64,000 nt of DNA from Stentor coeruleus (GCA_001970955.1 MPUH01000008.1:123456-187455); one strand, 5' to 3'; counted from the stretch's first letter, positions 31,961 through 42,360 are shown. Translations and numbers: made by a program. The notes: generated by a model from the sequence alone, not told the origin.

Positions 31961-31995
31961 TAGAATATTATATACCTAAATGTGTATTTAATATA

Positions 31996-33345
31996 ATGAT
32001 ATTTTTTATACTTATTACTACTGTTACTAGTAGACTTGTAGGTGTTGTTGAATTATGTAGACATGGGGCTAGAACTCCAACAAAATTATGGCCTTGGGAT
32101 ACTGGTCGTTGGCCTGAAGGTCTTGGTGAGCTACTACCAGAAGGTATGAGACAACATTATTTTATAGGTCAAGTATTGAGAACCCGATACATCCAAAACC
32201 AGAAACTTATCATGCCTTTTTATTATCAACCTGAGATCTTTGTGTATTCTTCAGACCATAATCGTACACTTATGAGCGCTGAAAGTCAAATCCAAGGATT
32301 ATTTCCTAATGGTACTGGACCTAATCTTAGAAGCTCAGCTATGATAACAATAGCAGTTCCACCTGTTAATGTGACAAATCTTAATAAGCTTATTAACAGC
32401 TTAAACATGTCAGCTTTACCTGGGAATATACAATTAACACCTATACATACTGATGATACTATAAGACAATATGCTTTAAACCCTAGTTCTAGTTGTCAAT
32501 ATTATATGTATTTATCAGATCAAAAAAGTGCTATGAGTAGTGAATTACAAGAGATTTTTGATAAATATAATGATACTGTTAATGTTGTTATGCAAGTTTT
32601 GAATTGTAGTCGAGCTTATGCACAAAAAAATATGCAAAATATAGGTGGCTCGGTAACTTGTAATGAATTTATGGGGTATGCACTTCCTGCACAATTTACC
32701 CCTACGGTTATTAATAATATACAAGAATTGGCTTATGAGATAAAATCTTTTACTCAATTTAAACCTGATTTTTTGGCGAGGTTAGCTGGGACACCATTTA
32801 TGATGCAGATGATTGGGAATTTGCAAAATTGTATGAGCGGAAATATTACACAGAAGTTCTTTTTGTATTCAGCTCATGATACGGATATTTCGTTTATTTT
32901 AGCGTTTTTGCAATTAGACTTTTCTCAGCCGCCACCTTTTGCCTCGACAATTTTCTTTGAATTGTATCAGTATGGGGTAAATTATTATGTTAATGTGAAG
33001 TATAATGATGTTTTGCAGTTGATTCCAACATGTGGTGGGTATAATTGCAGCTTGGACACTTTTGTGAAATATGTGCAGTTTAGAAGTATTCCTGATATTA
33101 TTAATGTGTGTAATACGCCTGTGTATGAGATGAATCAGACTAAGAACTTGAAGGCGAGTAAAGAAAGTTTTGATTTGCCAGGTGATGGGGATAGCATGGA
33201 TTTAAAATGGTATTTTTGGTTTTCATTTGGAGTTTATATAGGACTTTTAGTTCTGATTCTTACAACTATTATTGTTGTATGCATAAAAAAAGTCAATAAG
33301 GAGCTAACTTCCTCACAAAGTTTGATATCTCTAAAAACCCGATAG
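31996..33345 (+). CDS. Histidine acid phosphatase, type I membrane protein
   Basis: 449 residues. A short signal peptide (MIFFILITTVTS) precedes the catalytic RHGARTP motif at residues ~23-29. The proton-donor HD motif is SAHDTD. Many N-x-S/T sites and cysteines suggest a lumenal domain. A C-terminal membrane helix (WYFWFSFGVYIGLLVLILTT) with a short basic cytosolic tail follows, as in lysosomal acid phosphatase. It starts 35 bp after the DHHC gene's stop. It likely hydrolyses phosphomonoesters in food vacuoles or lysosomes, an inference from family and topology. Confidence 0.9.
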   Translation: MIFFILITTVTSRLVGVVELCRHGARTPTKLWPWDTGRWPEGLGELLPEGMRQHYFIGQVLRTRYIQNQKLIMPFYYQPEIFVYSSDHNRTLMSAESQIQGLFPNGTGPNLRSSAMITIAVPPVNVTNLNKLINSLNMSALPGNIQLTPIHTDDTIRQYALNPSSSCQYYMYLSDQKSAMSSELQEIFDKYNDTVNVVMQVLNCSRAYAQKNMQNIGGSVTCNEFMGYALPAQFTPTVINNIQELAYEIKSFTQFKPDFLARLAGTPFMMQMIGNLQNCMSGNITQKFFLYSAHDTDISFILAFLQLDFSQPPPFASTIFFELYQYGVNYYVNVKYNDVLQLIPTCGGYNCSLDTFVKYVQFRSIPDIINVCNTPVYEMNQTKNLKASKESFDLPGDGDSMDLKWYFWFSFGVYIGLLVLILTTIIVVCIKKVNKELTSSQSLISLKTR

Positions 33346-33703
33346 ACTAGATTAATAATTAGTTATAGGATCGAATTACTGACCTAGAATACTTAAATTC
33401 ATAATAAAAACTTCATAATCCAACCATAAAATCCTATCTTCCACAACCATTAACTTCATTTAACCTTACCCTTTCCCATCTTTCATCCTCCAAAATCACC
33501 TTCCTTCTTTCCCCATAGAAAACTTTACTAAACCACAAATAAAATCACTCTTAAAATTTAAAACTCCATAAACCTAATAATTTTATATTTTATTTCATAT
33601 AAACTTAAGTAACATATGAAATTGAGTACTTTTTACTAAAACTTAAACCCTAAAGATTTCCCTCAAGCTCATAAACACGCTTTGTTACTTAACGTTATAA
33701 ACA
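33346..33703. other. Spacer between two + strand genes, no gene seen
   Basis: A/C-rich along most of its length (33400-33560), with an AT-rich end next to the arrestin start. No coding frame. Confidence 0.6.
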
Positions 33704-34687
33704 ATGGGTGGAGCAAGTCAAAAGTCTAAAATTTTTATTGAAGTTGATTGCCCAGTAGTTCTTGCAGGAGAAGAACTCAAAGGGAATGTTCATTTATTTA
33801 TCTCAAGTATTACAGACAACTTAGTATTGACTTTAGAACTTTTCGGAGGTGAAAAAGTGACGTACCTGATGGGGGGTGAAGCTGACTGGTATAATAATCG
33901 GGTAGACTATCCACAGTCAGGAGGTGTTCTGTGTAGGGAAAAAATGCTTAGCTGTGGGTTTTACTCATTTCCTTTCGCTTTTAGGACATCAAAAAAACTT
34001 CCAGGTAGCATGAAAACTTATGATAGCTATCATAAAGCTTCAATTTCGTATATATTATCAGCTGAAGCTACTGCTAATAATTTGAAAACTTTAACAACTA
34101 CAACTCCTGTTATCATCAGACAATATATAAAACAAAAACAAATGCTTGAACCAAGTCCTAAACTTAATCAATTAAAACATTTTAACTTTGTCTCTAATAA
34201 AAAGACTAGTTTCAAAGTTGACATTTCAAAAAAATCTTTTCGGCCAAATGAGAATGTGTATATGCAGATTACATTTGATAATTGTGACTGCGAAGATAAC
34301 TTGAAAACTATTGAAATTACATTACATAGAAATATACATTTTGAGTTTTGTAGTGGGAGAAAAAGTGATAGGGATCAAGTTGTTATGAGTTATGTACATA
34401 AAATTAGAGTTCCAAATGATTCACCTTTGCTTATGAATTGTAAAAGTGTTGGGTTTAGTTTTTTGCTTGATTTTAAAGACAAGCATATTGAGGGATGTGG
34501 GACATCTTTTGGCAAGATTATTGAGTCGAAATATTTTTTTGAGGTGACTGCAAAGTTTGGGAATTATGCAGCACCAGTTAGGATTTTTGTCCCAGTGATA
34601 ATTGAGCCTGAAGAGTTAGAACCAAAAGTGTGTGAAATGTTTGATGGAAGAATTGAGATGCCTGTATCTACTATAGAAATGGAATAG
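33704..34687 (+). CDS. Arrestin-domain protein (ARRDC-like)
   Basis: 327 residues with two immunoglobulin-like beta sandwiches in the arrestin order. N-domain: KIFIEVDCPVVLAGEELKGNVHL, YSFPFAFRTSKKLPGS, ISYILSAEA. C-domain from about residue 155: KVDISKKSFRPNENVYMQITFDN, through to YFFEVTAKFG. MGGASQKS at the N-terminus is a possible myristoylation signal, as in several proteins of this window. Alpha-arrestins act as adaptors in membrane-protein endocytosis and ubiquitination. No PPxY motif is visible, so a ubiquitin-ligase link is not supported. Confidence 0.82.
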   Translation: MGGASQKSKIFIEVDCPVVLAGEELKGNVHLFISSITDNLVLTLELFGGEKVTYLMGGEADWYNNRVDYPQSGGVLCREKMLSCGFYSFPFAFRTSKKLPGSMKTYDSYHKASISYILSAEATANNLKTLTTTTPVIIRQYIKQKQMLEPSPKLNQLKHFNFVSNKKTSFKVDISKKSFRPNENVYMQITFDNCDCEDNLKTIEITLHRNIHFEFCSGRKSDRDQVVMSYVHKIRVPNDSPLLMNCKSVGFSFLLDFKDKHIEGCGTSFGKIIESKYFFEVTAKFGNYAAPVRIFVPVIIEPEELEPKVCEMFDGRIEMPVSTIEME

Positions 34688-34962
34688 GGTATATAAGTTA
34701 TTTGTGATTTTATAGGATGGCAATGATGATTAATAGAAATAATAGAAATTAATAGGAATTTTATAATTTTATGTGTTTTTTGTCATTGAGTTTTAGAATT
34801 TTTTTCAGAGGAATTGAGGATGAAGATTATAGAATACCTCATCTTCTTCAATTTTTATTATAGTTAGTAAATTATCTTATCCTATAAATCATAAATTCTT
34901 TTAATATCAGCACATTTCATATATAAAAAATATAAACTACATAACATAATATATACAATACA

Positions 34963-35811
34963 TTAATCTGACTTAAATATTCTAACCAAAGCTTCAAAAG
35001 CAAAAAAAGCATCTGTACTTGTTCTTATTGCGAATTCTCCAGCATGACTACCAGCATTACAATTAGCTAATACACATGGTATCCTAGGTTTTAAAATATC
35101 ATAAATCCTATAAGCAGTCTCATGTCCAGGAGTTCCACTTTCCTTATACATAACAATAGCAGCATGCTTATCGGCAATGATTTCATTGACAAATGCTTTC
35201 TCTTGTCCTTCACTTCCTGTAAAAGTTTTTATATCCAAACAAGCAATCCTAAAAAGCTTATCTTCAATAAGCAAGTCTATAGGTGTTGATTTTGCTATTT
35301 CTATAGAACACATCGACACTTTAGTCTTTGAGTCCACAGGGTAATTAGCACTTTCATTTTTAACAAAAAGTTCAACCAAATACTGTTTACCTACTCGTGG
35401 TCCACCAATAATACATATTTTCAATGGCCTATGTGGAGATATCAGTCTCATAAGTGGTTCACTTGGGTTGACTTCTGCAATTTGTAAAATAGCAGTAAAG
35501 TAATCATTAAGCTGCTGTATACGCTTAGCGATAAACGACTCAGAACGACTGCCAATCCACTTTTTTTTCGGAAAAGCAGGTAATTCTAGTTCAGGGAATA
35601 GTTCTTTAAGTTCTAAATGCAAGCATAACAGTTCAGAATATCTAGTTGAAAACTTAAACACAGGCGATGGGTTCATATTCAAACTCAAAGGGTGCATAAA
35701 CCTAGTCTTTCCTTCAACATTAACATAAAGTTTGACATAACCACCTTGTTGTTCAGGTAAGATTTTATATGAAATCACTGTAATAGAAAGCAGCCTCAAA
35801 GAACTTTCCAT
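34963..35811 (-). CDS. PX domain fused to a degenerate Ras-like GTPase domain
   Basis: 282 residues. Residues ~5-125 form a PX phosphoinositide-binding domain: RYSELLCLHLELKELFP, the proline loop LPAFPKKKW and RIQQLNDYFTAIL. From residue 129 a Ras-like domain begins: strand KICIIGG, P-loop GGPRVGKQ (glutamine replacing serine/threonine), and a G5-like end (EFAIRTSTDAFFAFEALVRIF). Where G4 NKxD is expected the sequence reads NCNA, and no DxxG is clear. It is therefore probably a membrane-recruited pseudo-GTPase. It lies 55 bp downstream of the REI1 gene on the same strand. Confidence 0.8.
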   Translation of the reverse strand: MESSLRLLSITVISYKILPEQQGGYVKLYVNVEGKTRFMHPLSLNMNPSPVFKFSTRYSELLCLHLELKELFPELELPAFPKKKWIGSRSESFIAKRIQQLNDYFTAILQIAEVNPSEPLMRLISPHRPLKICIIGGPRVGKQYLVELFVKNESANYPVDSKTKVSMCSIEIAKSTPIDLLIEDKLFRIACLDIKTFTGSEGQEKAFVNEIIADKHAAIVMYKESGTPGHETAYRIYDILKPRIPCVLANCNAGSHAGEFAIRTSTDAFFAFEALVRIFKSD

Positions 35812-35866
35812 TTACAACCTAACATTTTAGTAAGATAAATCAGTGAATCTAATCAATTAACCCTTT

Positions 35867-36784
35867 CTACTTAGGGGTTTGTTTTCTAAAGTGATGTTTC
35901 AACATGTTATTCTTCAACCCTTGTACCAAATCTCTCTTCTGTTGATTAATCCCTTTAGCTTTCTGATCATCACTCGGTTCCCAAGTCGCCCTTACAGCTA
36001 AATTCTTATACTCTTCAGCCATTATAGCTAAAACATCAGCATGTTTTTGATTCCTTGGCCTATAATATTGTTTATAATATCTTCTATATTCTTTTGTCCC
36101 TATAATATTCCCATTTTCTAACTTAAGTTCTCCAGTATGCGTAACCTCTAAATTCTGAATAACTAAAGCTTGATTCTCTTCAACTGGATAAGTATAAAAC
36201 TCTGCATATTCTTCTTCATCTTCATCAGTATTTAAAAAACAATGTTGTTTATCTGTCATATGTTGTTGTAAACTTAAAAAATCCCTAAACTGATGAGTTC
36301 CTTTATTGTTACAATATAAACATAAAATACCAATTCGAACTCTTTCATGAAGATAAGCGAGGAATTTTGTAATATCTTGGACAAATTCAATATCTGGGAT
36401 GAAAAAACCATGGGTAATCATCATATGTTGAAGATTTGCTTGAATTTCTAATGATGGGGTATTACAAAATAAACATGTTAGCTCGGGGTTAAAAGGGATT
36501 TCGGGTTTTGATTGAGTATGTTGCTGATGGGATAGACTGTGTTTATCGAATTTTTCTTGTGAACGGAAGGTTGAATTACAGATTGCGCATTTGATCTCAA
36601 CTGTTGTGTTGTGAACTTTGGAATTTGCTGATTTTTTGTCGAGGAAGACCTCGTAGGATACTGGGTCAAGTTTGACGAGTTTTCTTTTGAGGTTGTAGGT
36701 GTGGAACTCGGACTTGTAGTGCGATTTGGACTCTTCCTGAGATGCCAGGCTTATCCGACAAGCAGTGCAAGTTACCGCTTCCAT
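35867..36784 (-). CDS. REI1: REI1/ZNF622-like 60S ribosome maturation factor
   Basis: 305 residues. An N-terminal C2H2 finger (CTACRISLASQEESKSHYKSEFH) is followed by the hallmark NLKRKLVKL. Further fingers are CAICNSTFRSQEKFDKHSLSH, CLFCNTPSLEIQANLQHMMITH and CLYCNNKGTHQFRDFLSLQQHM. Near the end, EYRRYYKQYYRP and the C-terminal HHFRKQ match the family. REI1/Reh1 works on cytoplasmic pre-60S particles, helping release Arx1 and probing the exit tunnel with its C-terminus. Full length for a compact homolog; single exon. Confidence 0.92.
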   Translation of the reverse strand: MEAVTCTACRISLASQEESKSHYKSEFHTYNLKRKLVKLDPVSYEVFLDKKSANSKVHNTTVEIKCAICNSTFRSQEKFDKHSLSHQQHTQSKPEIPFNPELTCLFCNTPSLEIQANLQHMMITHGFFIPDIEFVQDITKFLAYLHERVRIGILCLYCNNKGTHQFRDFLSLQQHMTDKQHCFLNTDEDEEEYAEFYTYPVEENQALVIQNLEVTHTGELKLENGNIIGTKEYRRYYKQYYRPRNQKHADVLAIMAEEYKNLAVRATWEPSDDQKAKGINQQKRDLVQGLKNNMLKHHFRKQTPK

Positions 36785-37462
36785 TTATTAGATTGGGTAG
36801 ATTAGGATTAAAGATGATGATGGGAATGATCCGTTTGATAATGGATTTTTTTGAGGGTTTTGATTGGTTTTTATATGAAGATTGGCAGTATCAGTTTATA
36901 TTATAGCCTAATTTAATCAAAGACAATTGNGATAATGGATTTTTTTGAGGGTTTTGATTGGTTTTTATATGAAGATTGGCAGTATCAGTTTATATTATAG
37001 CCTAATTTAATCAAAGACAATTGCAGTATTCCTCTCATAAATCATATAACAAATTAAAAACTTATAAGAAACTATACTAATTTCCTTAGCATCATCTAAT
37101 CAGATCATAATAAATTAAGCTACTATTTAAATCCAAAATCTTATTTTTAAACATATTTATATACCTTTTATTCATAAAAAATGCACAATTCTCATAAAAC
37201 CCCACACATCCAGTCCACATCCTAATAAAATACATTTCCATATACTAAGTAACAAAATTCAAATACCTAAACTTCTAATATTACTCCCTTCCAAAATTTT
37301 CATACAAAAATACCAAAATTCTTTTACAATATCAAAACAGCATAAAATCTCTTACAATAATATTTATCACATCCAAAAAATCTTTCAATACAAAATTTAT
37401 TAGCTCTAATCCTAAGTCAAATATCAAATCAATTTTATGTACGAATTTATTCACCAGTATAA
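36785..37462. other. Divergent spacer with a repeat pair around an N
   Basis: G/T-rich left (5' flank of REI1) and A/C-rich right from about 37110. Contains the 93-bp repeat at 36837. No coding frame. Confidence 0.6.
36837..37023. repeat. 93-bp direct repeat flanking a single N (36930)
   Basis: Copy 1 is 36837-36929 and copy 2 is 36931-37023, apparently identical. Gap-join signature. Confidence 0.92.
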
Positions 37463-37954
37463 ATGAAATTATTCCTGCTTTTGATTGTTGCAGTTTTCTC
37501 AAATTCTGCACTAGAAAGTTTAAGCATAGGACAAGAATGTCCAAGTACAGGAGGGTTCAAAATATCTTCTTATACAGTTACTCCATTTCCTCCTTCTGGA
37601 TGTGCAAGTTCTCAAGCAACCTTGACTGGAACATTCACCGGTTCATATTGCCCTTATGAAATTTTAGTCCATGAAGATTTTAATCAAAGACAAGGATATT
37701 ATCAAACTGTCCCAGTAACAGGTTCATATTGCCCTTATGAAATTTTAGTCCATGAAGATTTTAATCAAAGACAAGGATATTATCAAACTGTCCCAGTAAC
37801 AGGTTGTTATACTAATGGTCAAGTGCATTCTTTTCAGTTTACACTTAATACCTTTATGTGTGTTGCGGGAAACTATGGAGTTCAGTTTTATTTGAATAAC
37901 CAAAGTCCTTTAGAAACTATCGCCTGCTGGCAGTACACTTATACTATCAGCTAA
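37463..37954 (+). CDS. Small secreted cysteine-containing protein of unknown function
   Basis: 163 residues. A clear signal peptide (MKLFLLLIVAVFSNSALES) precedes a beta-rich, cysteine-containing domain with no membrane helix. An ML-like lipid-binding fold (one immunoglobulin-like domain with paired cysteines) is possible from the C-x-n-C pattern and length, but I see no decisive motif. A 27-residue unit (from GSYCPYEIL to QTVPVT) occurs twice in tandem. Without the duplicate the mature protein would be about 115 residues. The start has the TATAAATG context. Confidence 0.72.
   Translation: MKLFLLLIVAVFSNSALESLSIGQECPSTGGFKISSYTVTPFPPSGCASSQATLTGTFTGSYCPYEILVHEDFNQRQGYYQTVPVTGSYCPYEILVHEDFNQRQGYYQTVPVTGCYTNGQVHSFQFTLNTFMCVAGNYGVQFYLNNQSPLETIACWQYTYTIS
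37640..37801 (+). repeat. In-frame 81-bp tandem duplication in the secreted protein
   Basis: Copy 1 is 37640-37720 and copy 2 is 37721-37801. The copies appear identical, 27 codons long, with no N between them. Confidence 0.95.
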
Positions 37955-38775
37955 ATATTAGTTAATTGATTTATCGAAATAATTGTCGTGGTTTTTTTTT
38001 AGGTTTGTATAAAGTTTTTTGATTTTTAAATGGTAATATTGATATAAAAAGCTTAGAAGCTGGAATATTTCAGCTAGGAGAAAAAGTGTGGATTAGTTGA
38101 TTGTAAATTTAGATTTTAAATCATTTAGATAAAAATTTAAAAGGGTATGATATAAAATAAAATAGTNTATCGAAATAATTGTCGTGGTTTTTTTTTAGGT
38201 TTGTATAAAGTTTTTTGATTTTTAAATGGTAGTATTGATATAAAAAGCTTAGAAACTGGAATATTTCAGCTAGGAGAAAAAGTGTGGATTAGTTAATTGT
38301 AAATTTAGATTTTAAATCATTTAGATAAAAATATAAAAGGGTATGATATAAAATAAAATAGTAAGGCTATGTAGATTGTAATAGGAGCTATTTCATATAT
38401 TTTCCTCACAAATATCATCATAAAACTATAAATCCCTACATCAAGCCTTTATTTTTATAAGTTATCTTCACACCTATAACAATACCGCACTATTAATCCT
38501 CTCTTATTATATCACATGCAAAATTATAAATAAAAATTCCCTCTTCACTCATCTCCCAATAAAAATCTTTACAACCCCTTATCCATATAAATTTTACTTA
38601 ATAAACCCATTCAAAAATCCTAAAAATTCATTATCCCTACAATCCCACCAGGCCAATTTCTATATACTCATTTTATAGCAAATCCAACCTTCATATCTTT
38701 AAAAAAATACAAAAAAACCTATATTATCATAGCCTGAGATTCCATTAATATTTCATAGCAGTTATTAATAAAATT
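37955..38775. other. Spacer between two + strand genes with a repeat pair around an N
   Basis: The G/T-rich left part holds the 195-bp repeat. The right part (38400-38700) is A/C-rich and is the 5' flank of CFAP57. No coding frame. Confidence 0.6.
37972..38362. repeat. 195-bp direct repeat flanking a single N (38167)
   Basis: Copy 1 is 37972-38166 and copy 2 is 38168-38362. About four single-base differences. Unmerged allelic contig ends are the simplest reading. Confidence 0.92.
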
Positions 38776-41700
38776 ATGGATCCTCCCACTTCAAGTTCTA
38801 TATCGATACAGACTAAGCATATATTCGGCTGCAAAAACGATATTGCCAATGCTGTCTACCATATAGATGAGCATCGTGTCATTTATGCTGCAGGGCATAA
38901 TATTGTTATTTACAACATAGAAGATCGCCAAATGCAATTTTTGCCAGGGATCGAAGGAAGTCTTGGCATAACTTCAGTAACTTTGTGTCCTAAACACAGG
39001 TTTTTAGCGGTTGCTGAAAGAGCTGAGCGAGGGGTGATTTGTGTATACGACATGGCGAAACAGCGAAAAAAGCGGGTTCTAGTCACTTCAGACTGCCTCT
39101 CACAAGAGTACATTTCAATGTCTTTTGCCCCGAAACAAGAAAAAAAATTCCTTATTTCCCTTGGCGGGCATCCAGACTGGACTTTAATCTACTGGCAATG
39201 GGATCGTCAACGTGTCCTTCATTCAACCAAAGTATCATCAGGAAGTCCAGTCTACCAAATTAGTTTTAACATCTTAGACTACATGAACGGGATTATCGCA
39301 ACAGGAAACAATGTATTTTTTTGGTATAAACCTATAGATGGACTAAAAGTTCAAAGTCAAGGTATAGCCAAAAAGGAACCTCATGTTAGCAACAATTATT
39401 TATGTCATTCTTGGCTTTATGATGGGAAATTAGTAGTTGGTACAGATTCAGGTGAAATATTATTATGTGATCAAAACTGTGAATATCGTGGGTATTTCAA
39501 TTCAGGGATGGAATCTTGGAGTGTTTTATGCATTTTACCTTATTCGAATGGTTTTCTTGTTGGTGGTGAAGAAGCTCGAGTTGTGATGTTTGAAAGAAAC
39601 ACTGATGATTTAAGAATGCACTATGCCAGAAGCCAAAAATCTATATCTGTAACTAATCAACCAACTGCTAAAATCAAAGGTATGAGTATAAGCCCAAATA
39701 GCGAAGATTCATTGATATTAGTTTTAGACAATAGTCAGATTTATAACTTACCTTTTACATCAGAACAAGATGAAGCTAAACCTTTATCTGATTTATTCCA
39801 CAGCAATGCTATAACAGGTCTTGATGTGTGTATTCGCAAACCATTAGTTGTAACATGTGGTATAGACAACTCAGTACGTATTTGGAACTATGAAAAAAAT
39901 GTCTTAGAAGTTATTGAGTTCTTTACAGAAGAACCTTATAGTGTAGCTTTTCATCCTAGTGGTTTTCATATTGTAGTTGGTTTTGCTGATAAACTTAGAA
40001 TGATGAATGTTTTTGCTTCTACGATAAAACATTATAAAGAAATACATATAAAAGGATGTAAAGAGATAAAGTTTTGTAATGGTGGGCATATGTTTGCAGC
40101 TGCTAATGGTCATGAAGTCCAAGTGTTTAATTTTTACACTGGAGAAAATCCACCTAATATGAAATTCCGAAAACATATTGCTAAAGTGACATCTTTGCAT
40201 TGGAATGAAGATGACTCTTTGTTATATAGTGCAGGATCCGATGGGGCAGTATATGAATGGAGAATTAATGTTAGACCTGAAATGCAAAGGGAAGACCCGG
40301 ATTTTTCTGCAAGTAAAGATTCGAATTCATTTGAATGTATCGCTGTTAGCCCTAATATAGAAAACAGATCATATTACCTAACAGGAAAAAGCAACGACAT
40401 AAAAGAAATCGTAAATAGTCTAGTTAAAAACACTGAGAAAAATGAAACTGAAGTAAAACAGTCTGTTAGATCATTAGAAACATCAATTACTGTAAAACAA
40501 ATTTCTATAACCCACAATGGCAAGTTTTTAGTTGCTGGTGTTGCTGAAGCTGAGAAACCAGGGGCATTAAGAATATATAAATTCTCCCCTTTTTCAGGGG
40601 AATATGAAGAAATCCAAGCTCACTCATTACCAATAGTTAGAATTAGAATCACTTTTGATGACTCGTATATATTTTCTGCAGGCCAAGATGGGGCATTGAT
40701 TATTTATGAAATTAAAGATAAAGATAATAGGTCGTTGAAAAAAGAAAAAGAAGGCTATGGGTTACCTTTTGCTGAAGAAATACTTATAACAAAAGCTGAA
40801 ATTGAAGAACTCAACCATGAAATAACGAATTTACAAACTGCTGCTAGGGAATTAGAGACTAATAATAAGATGCATTATGATATGGAGTTACAGGAAAAAC
40901 AAAGGCAAATTGAAGAACTTAAACAACAGATATTTCAAGGAGCTCAACAAGAAAAACATAGATATGATCAGCTGTTTAAATCTAAAAGAGATATGGAGCA
41001 ATCATATGAAGAACGGCTTATAAGTATAAAACATCAATTTACTCAAGAAAAAGAAGAATTAAATAAGAACTTTGCTATAAAACTTAGAAAAGAAGAAGAA
41101 AGGTATGAAGAATTAAAAAAAGAACGTGAATACAAAGCTAAAGAAGCTGCAGAAAGAATAGAAAGGCTTAAAAGTGACCATACTAGAGTTATGGCTGAAC
41201 GTGAGGAAAAGCACAGGAAGCAATACGAGGAAGTGCGTATGGAAATTGAACTTTTAGCTAAAGAAAATGAAGATCAGCAAAAAGAATTTGAGCTTCGAAG
41301 ACAAAAACTTGAAGAAATAAATGAAAGGCAACTTTTTGAACTTAGGGAACAAAATATTAAAGAAATCCAAGGAATCAAAGCTGACTGTGATACTGCAGAT
41401 GCTGAACTTAGTCTTGCTAGAAAAGTAGAAGAAAAGCTTAAAGATGATAAAAACAAAAAAGCTGAAGAGGTAAAACAAATGGATGACGATCTTGAAGGCC
41501 AAAGAGAAAAAATCAAACATCAAAACAACGACTTAAAAAGTAATGAAAAAGAAATCACTGTAAGAAAAAACACTATAAAAGAAAAGGAAAAAAGGATTTT
41601 TGAACTTAAAAAGAAGAAACAAGAACTTGAGAAATTCAGGTTTGTGTTAGATTATAAGATCAGAGAACTTAAAAGAGATATTGGCCCTAGGGAAGATGAG

Positions 41701-42360
41701 ATTATAAGGCTTAAAGAACAGACAAGTGAAATGGAAAAAGAACTAAAACACTTAGAAAATGTTAACGAAAAACTTGGAATTCTCGTTGACAACCTCCGTC
41801 TCCGCCAAGATGGTATGCAAGAAGAAATAAAAAAACAGTCTGAAAAACTGAATGAAAACTCATCAAAAATCCAAGCACTCAAAGATGGGATATATGACTG
41901 CGTACAATATATCCAAGAAGAAAAAAAACTTAAAGAAGCTATACTTAAACTATATGAAAAATTCGTCCGAAATGAAATCCAAGCAAAAGTTAGCACAACT
42001 GAAAACCAGTATGTACGTCAATGTGAACATTTAGAAAGGACAATTTCTGGTTTAAGGAAAAAACTAAAGAAAGTTAATAAAGTCCATCAGCAAGATACAA
42101 GTCGTATAATGAGCAATAATGTCGATTTGATATCTGAGATAAATGGTCTGAAAAAAGAACTTAAATACTTAGAGTATTTAGAAAAAGAAGTTAAAAAGAT
42201 GGAAATGAACAAAAGTGATAAGAAAACTGTAGTTGAAGATGTGATGAAAAAAGAAATTGAGAAAAACAAAGAAGAAATCACTATGCTTAGAAGAAGGCTT
42301 AACGAACTTGAAACTGGAGTGCCGCAGTCCTTCCATCAGGAGGATGTTTTAGTATCTTAG
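38776..42360 (+). CDS. CFAP57: CFAP57 (WDR65), axonemal inner-arm/nexin-associated protein
   Basis: 1,194 residues, close to animal CFAP57 (~1,250). The first ~660 residues are WD40-like blades (for example HSNAITGLDVCIRKPLVVTC, VTSLHWNEDDSLLYSAGSDG), forming two propellers. The rest is a long charged coiled coil (ITKAEIEELNHEITNLQ onward) to the C-terminus. The opening (TKHIFGCKNDIANAVYHIDEHRVIYAAGHNIVIYN) matches the family. CFAP57 assembles at the base of inner dynein arms and affects ciliary beating. One exon; the largest gene in the window. Confidence 0.93.
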   Translation: MDPPTSSSISIQTKHIFGCKNDIANAVYHIDEHRVIYAAGHNIVIYNIEDRQMQFLPGIEGSLGITSVTLCPKHRFLAVAERAERGVICVYDMAKQRKKRVLVTSDCLSQEYISMSFAPKQEKKFLISLGGHPDWTLIYWQWDRQRVLHSTKVSSGSPVYQISFNILDYMNGIIATGNNVFFWYKPIDGLKVQSQGIAKKEPHVSNNYLCHSWLYDGKLVVGTDSGEILLCDQNCEYRGYFNSGMESWSVLCILPYSNGFLVGGEEARVVMFERNTDDLRMHYARSQKSISVTNQPTAKIKGMSISPNSEDSLILVLDNSQIYNLPFTSEQDEAKPLSDLFHSNAITGLDVCIRKPLVVTCGIDNSVRIWNYEKNVLEVIEFFTEEPYSVAFHPSGFHIVVGFADKLRMMNVFASTIKHYKEIHIKGCKEIKFCNGGHMFAAANGHEVQVFNFYTGENPPNMKFRKHIAKVTSLHWNEDDSLLYSAGSDGAVYEWRINVRPEMQREDPDFSASKDSNSFECIAVSPNIENRSYYLTGKSNDIKEIVNSLVKNTEKNETEVKQSVRSLETSITVKQISITHNGKFLVAGVAEAEKPGALRIYKFSPFSGEYEEIQAHSLPIVRIRITFDDSYIFSAGQDGALIIYEIKDKDNRSLKKEKEGYGLPFAEEILITKAEIEELNHEITNLQTAARELETNNKMHYDMELQEKQRQIEELKQQIFQGAQQEKHRYDQLFKSKRDMEQSYEERLISIKHQFTQEKEELNKNFAIKLRKEEERYEELKKEREYKAKEAAERIERLKSDHTRVMAEREEKHRKQYEEVRMEIELLAKENEDQQKEFELRRQKLEEINERQLFELREQNIKEIQGIKADCDTADAELSLARKVEEKLKDDKNKKAEEVKQMDDDLEGQREKIKHQNNDLKSNEKEITVRKNTIKEKEKRIFELKKKKQELEKFRFVLDYKIRELKRDIGPREDEIIRLKEQTSEMEKELKHLENVNEKLGILVDNLRLRQDGMQEEIKKQSEKLNENSSKIQALKDGIYDCVQYIQEEKKLKEAILKLYEKFVRNEIQAKVSTTENQYVRQCEHLERTISGLRKKLKKVNKVHQQDTSRIMSNNVDLISEINGLKKELKYLEYLEKEVKKMEMNKSDKKTVVEDVMKKEIEKNKEEITMLRRRLNELETGVPQSFHQEDVLVS

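Noticed and set aside
41254-41996. Long open frames antisense to the CFAP57 coiled coil
   Set aside because: They mirror the E/K-rich codons of the sense strand and give S/F/L-rich proteins without similarity to known families.
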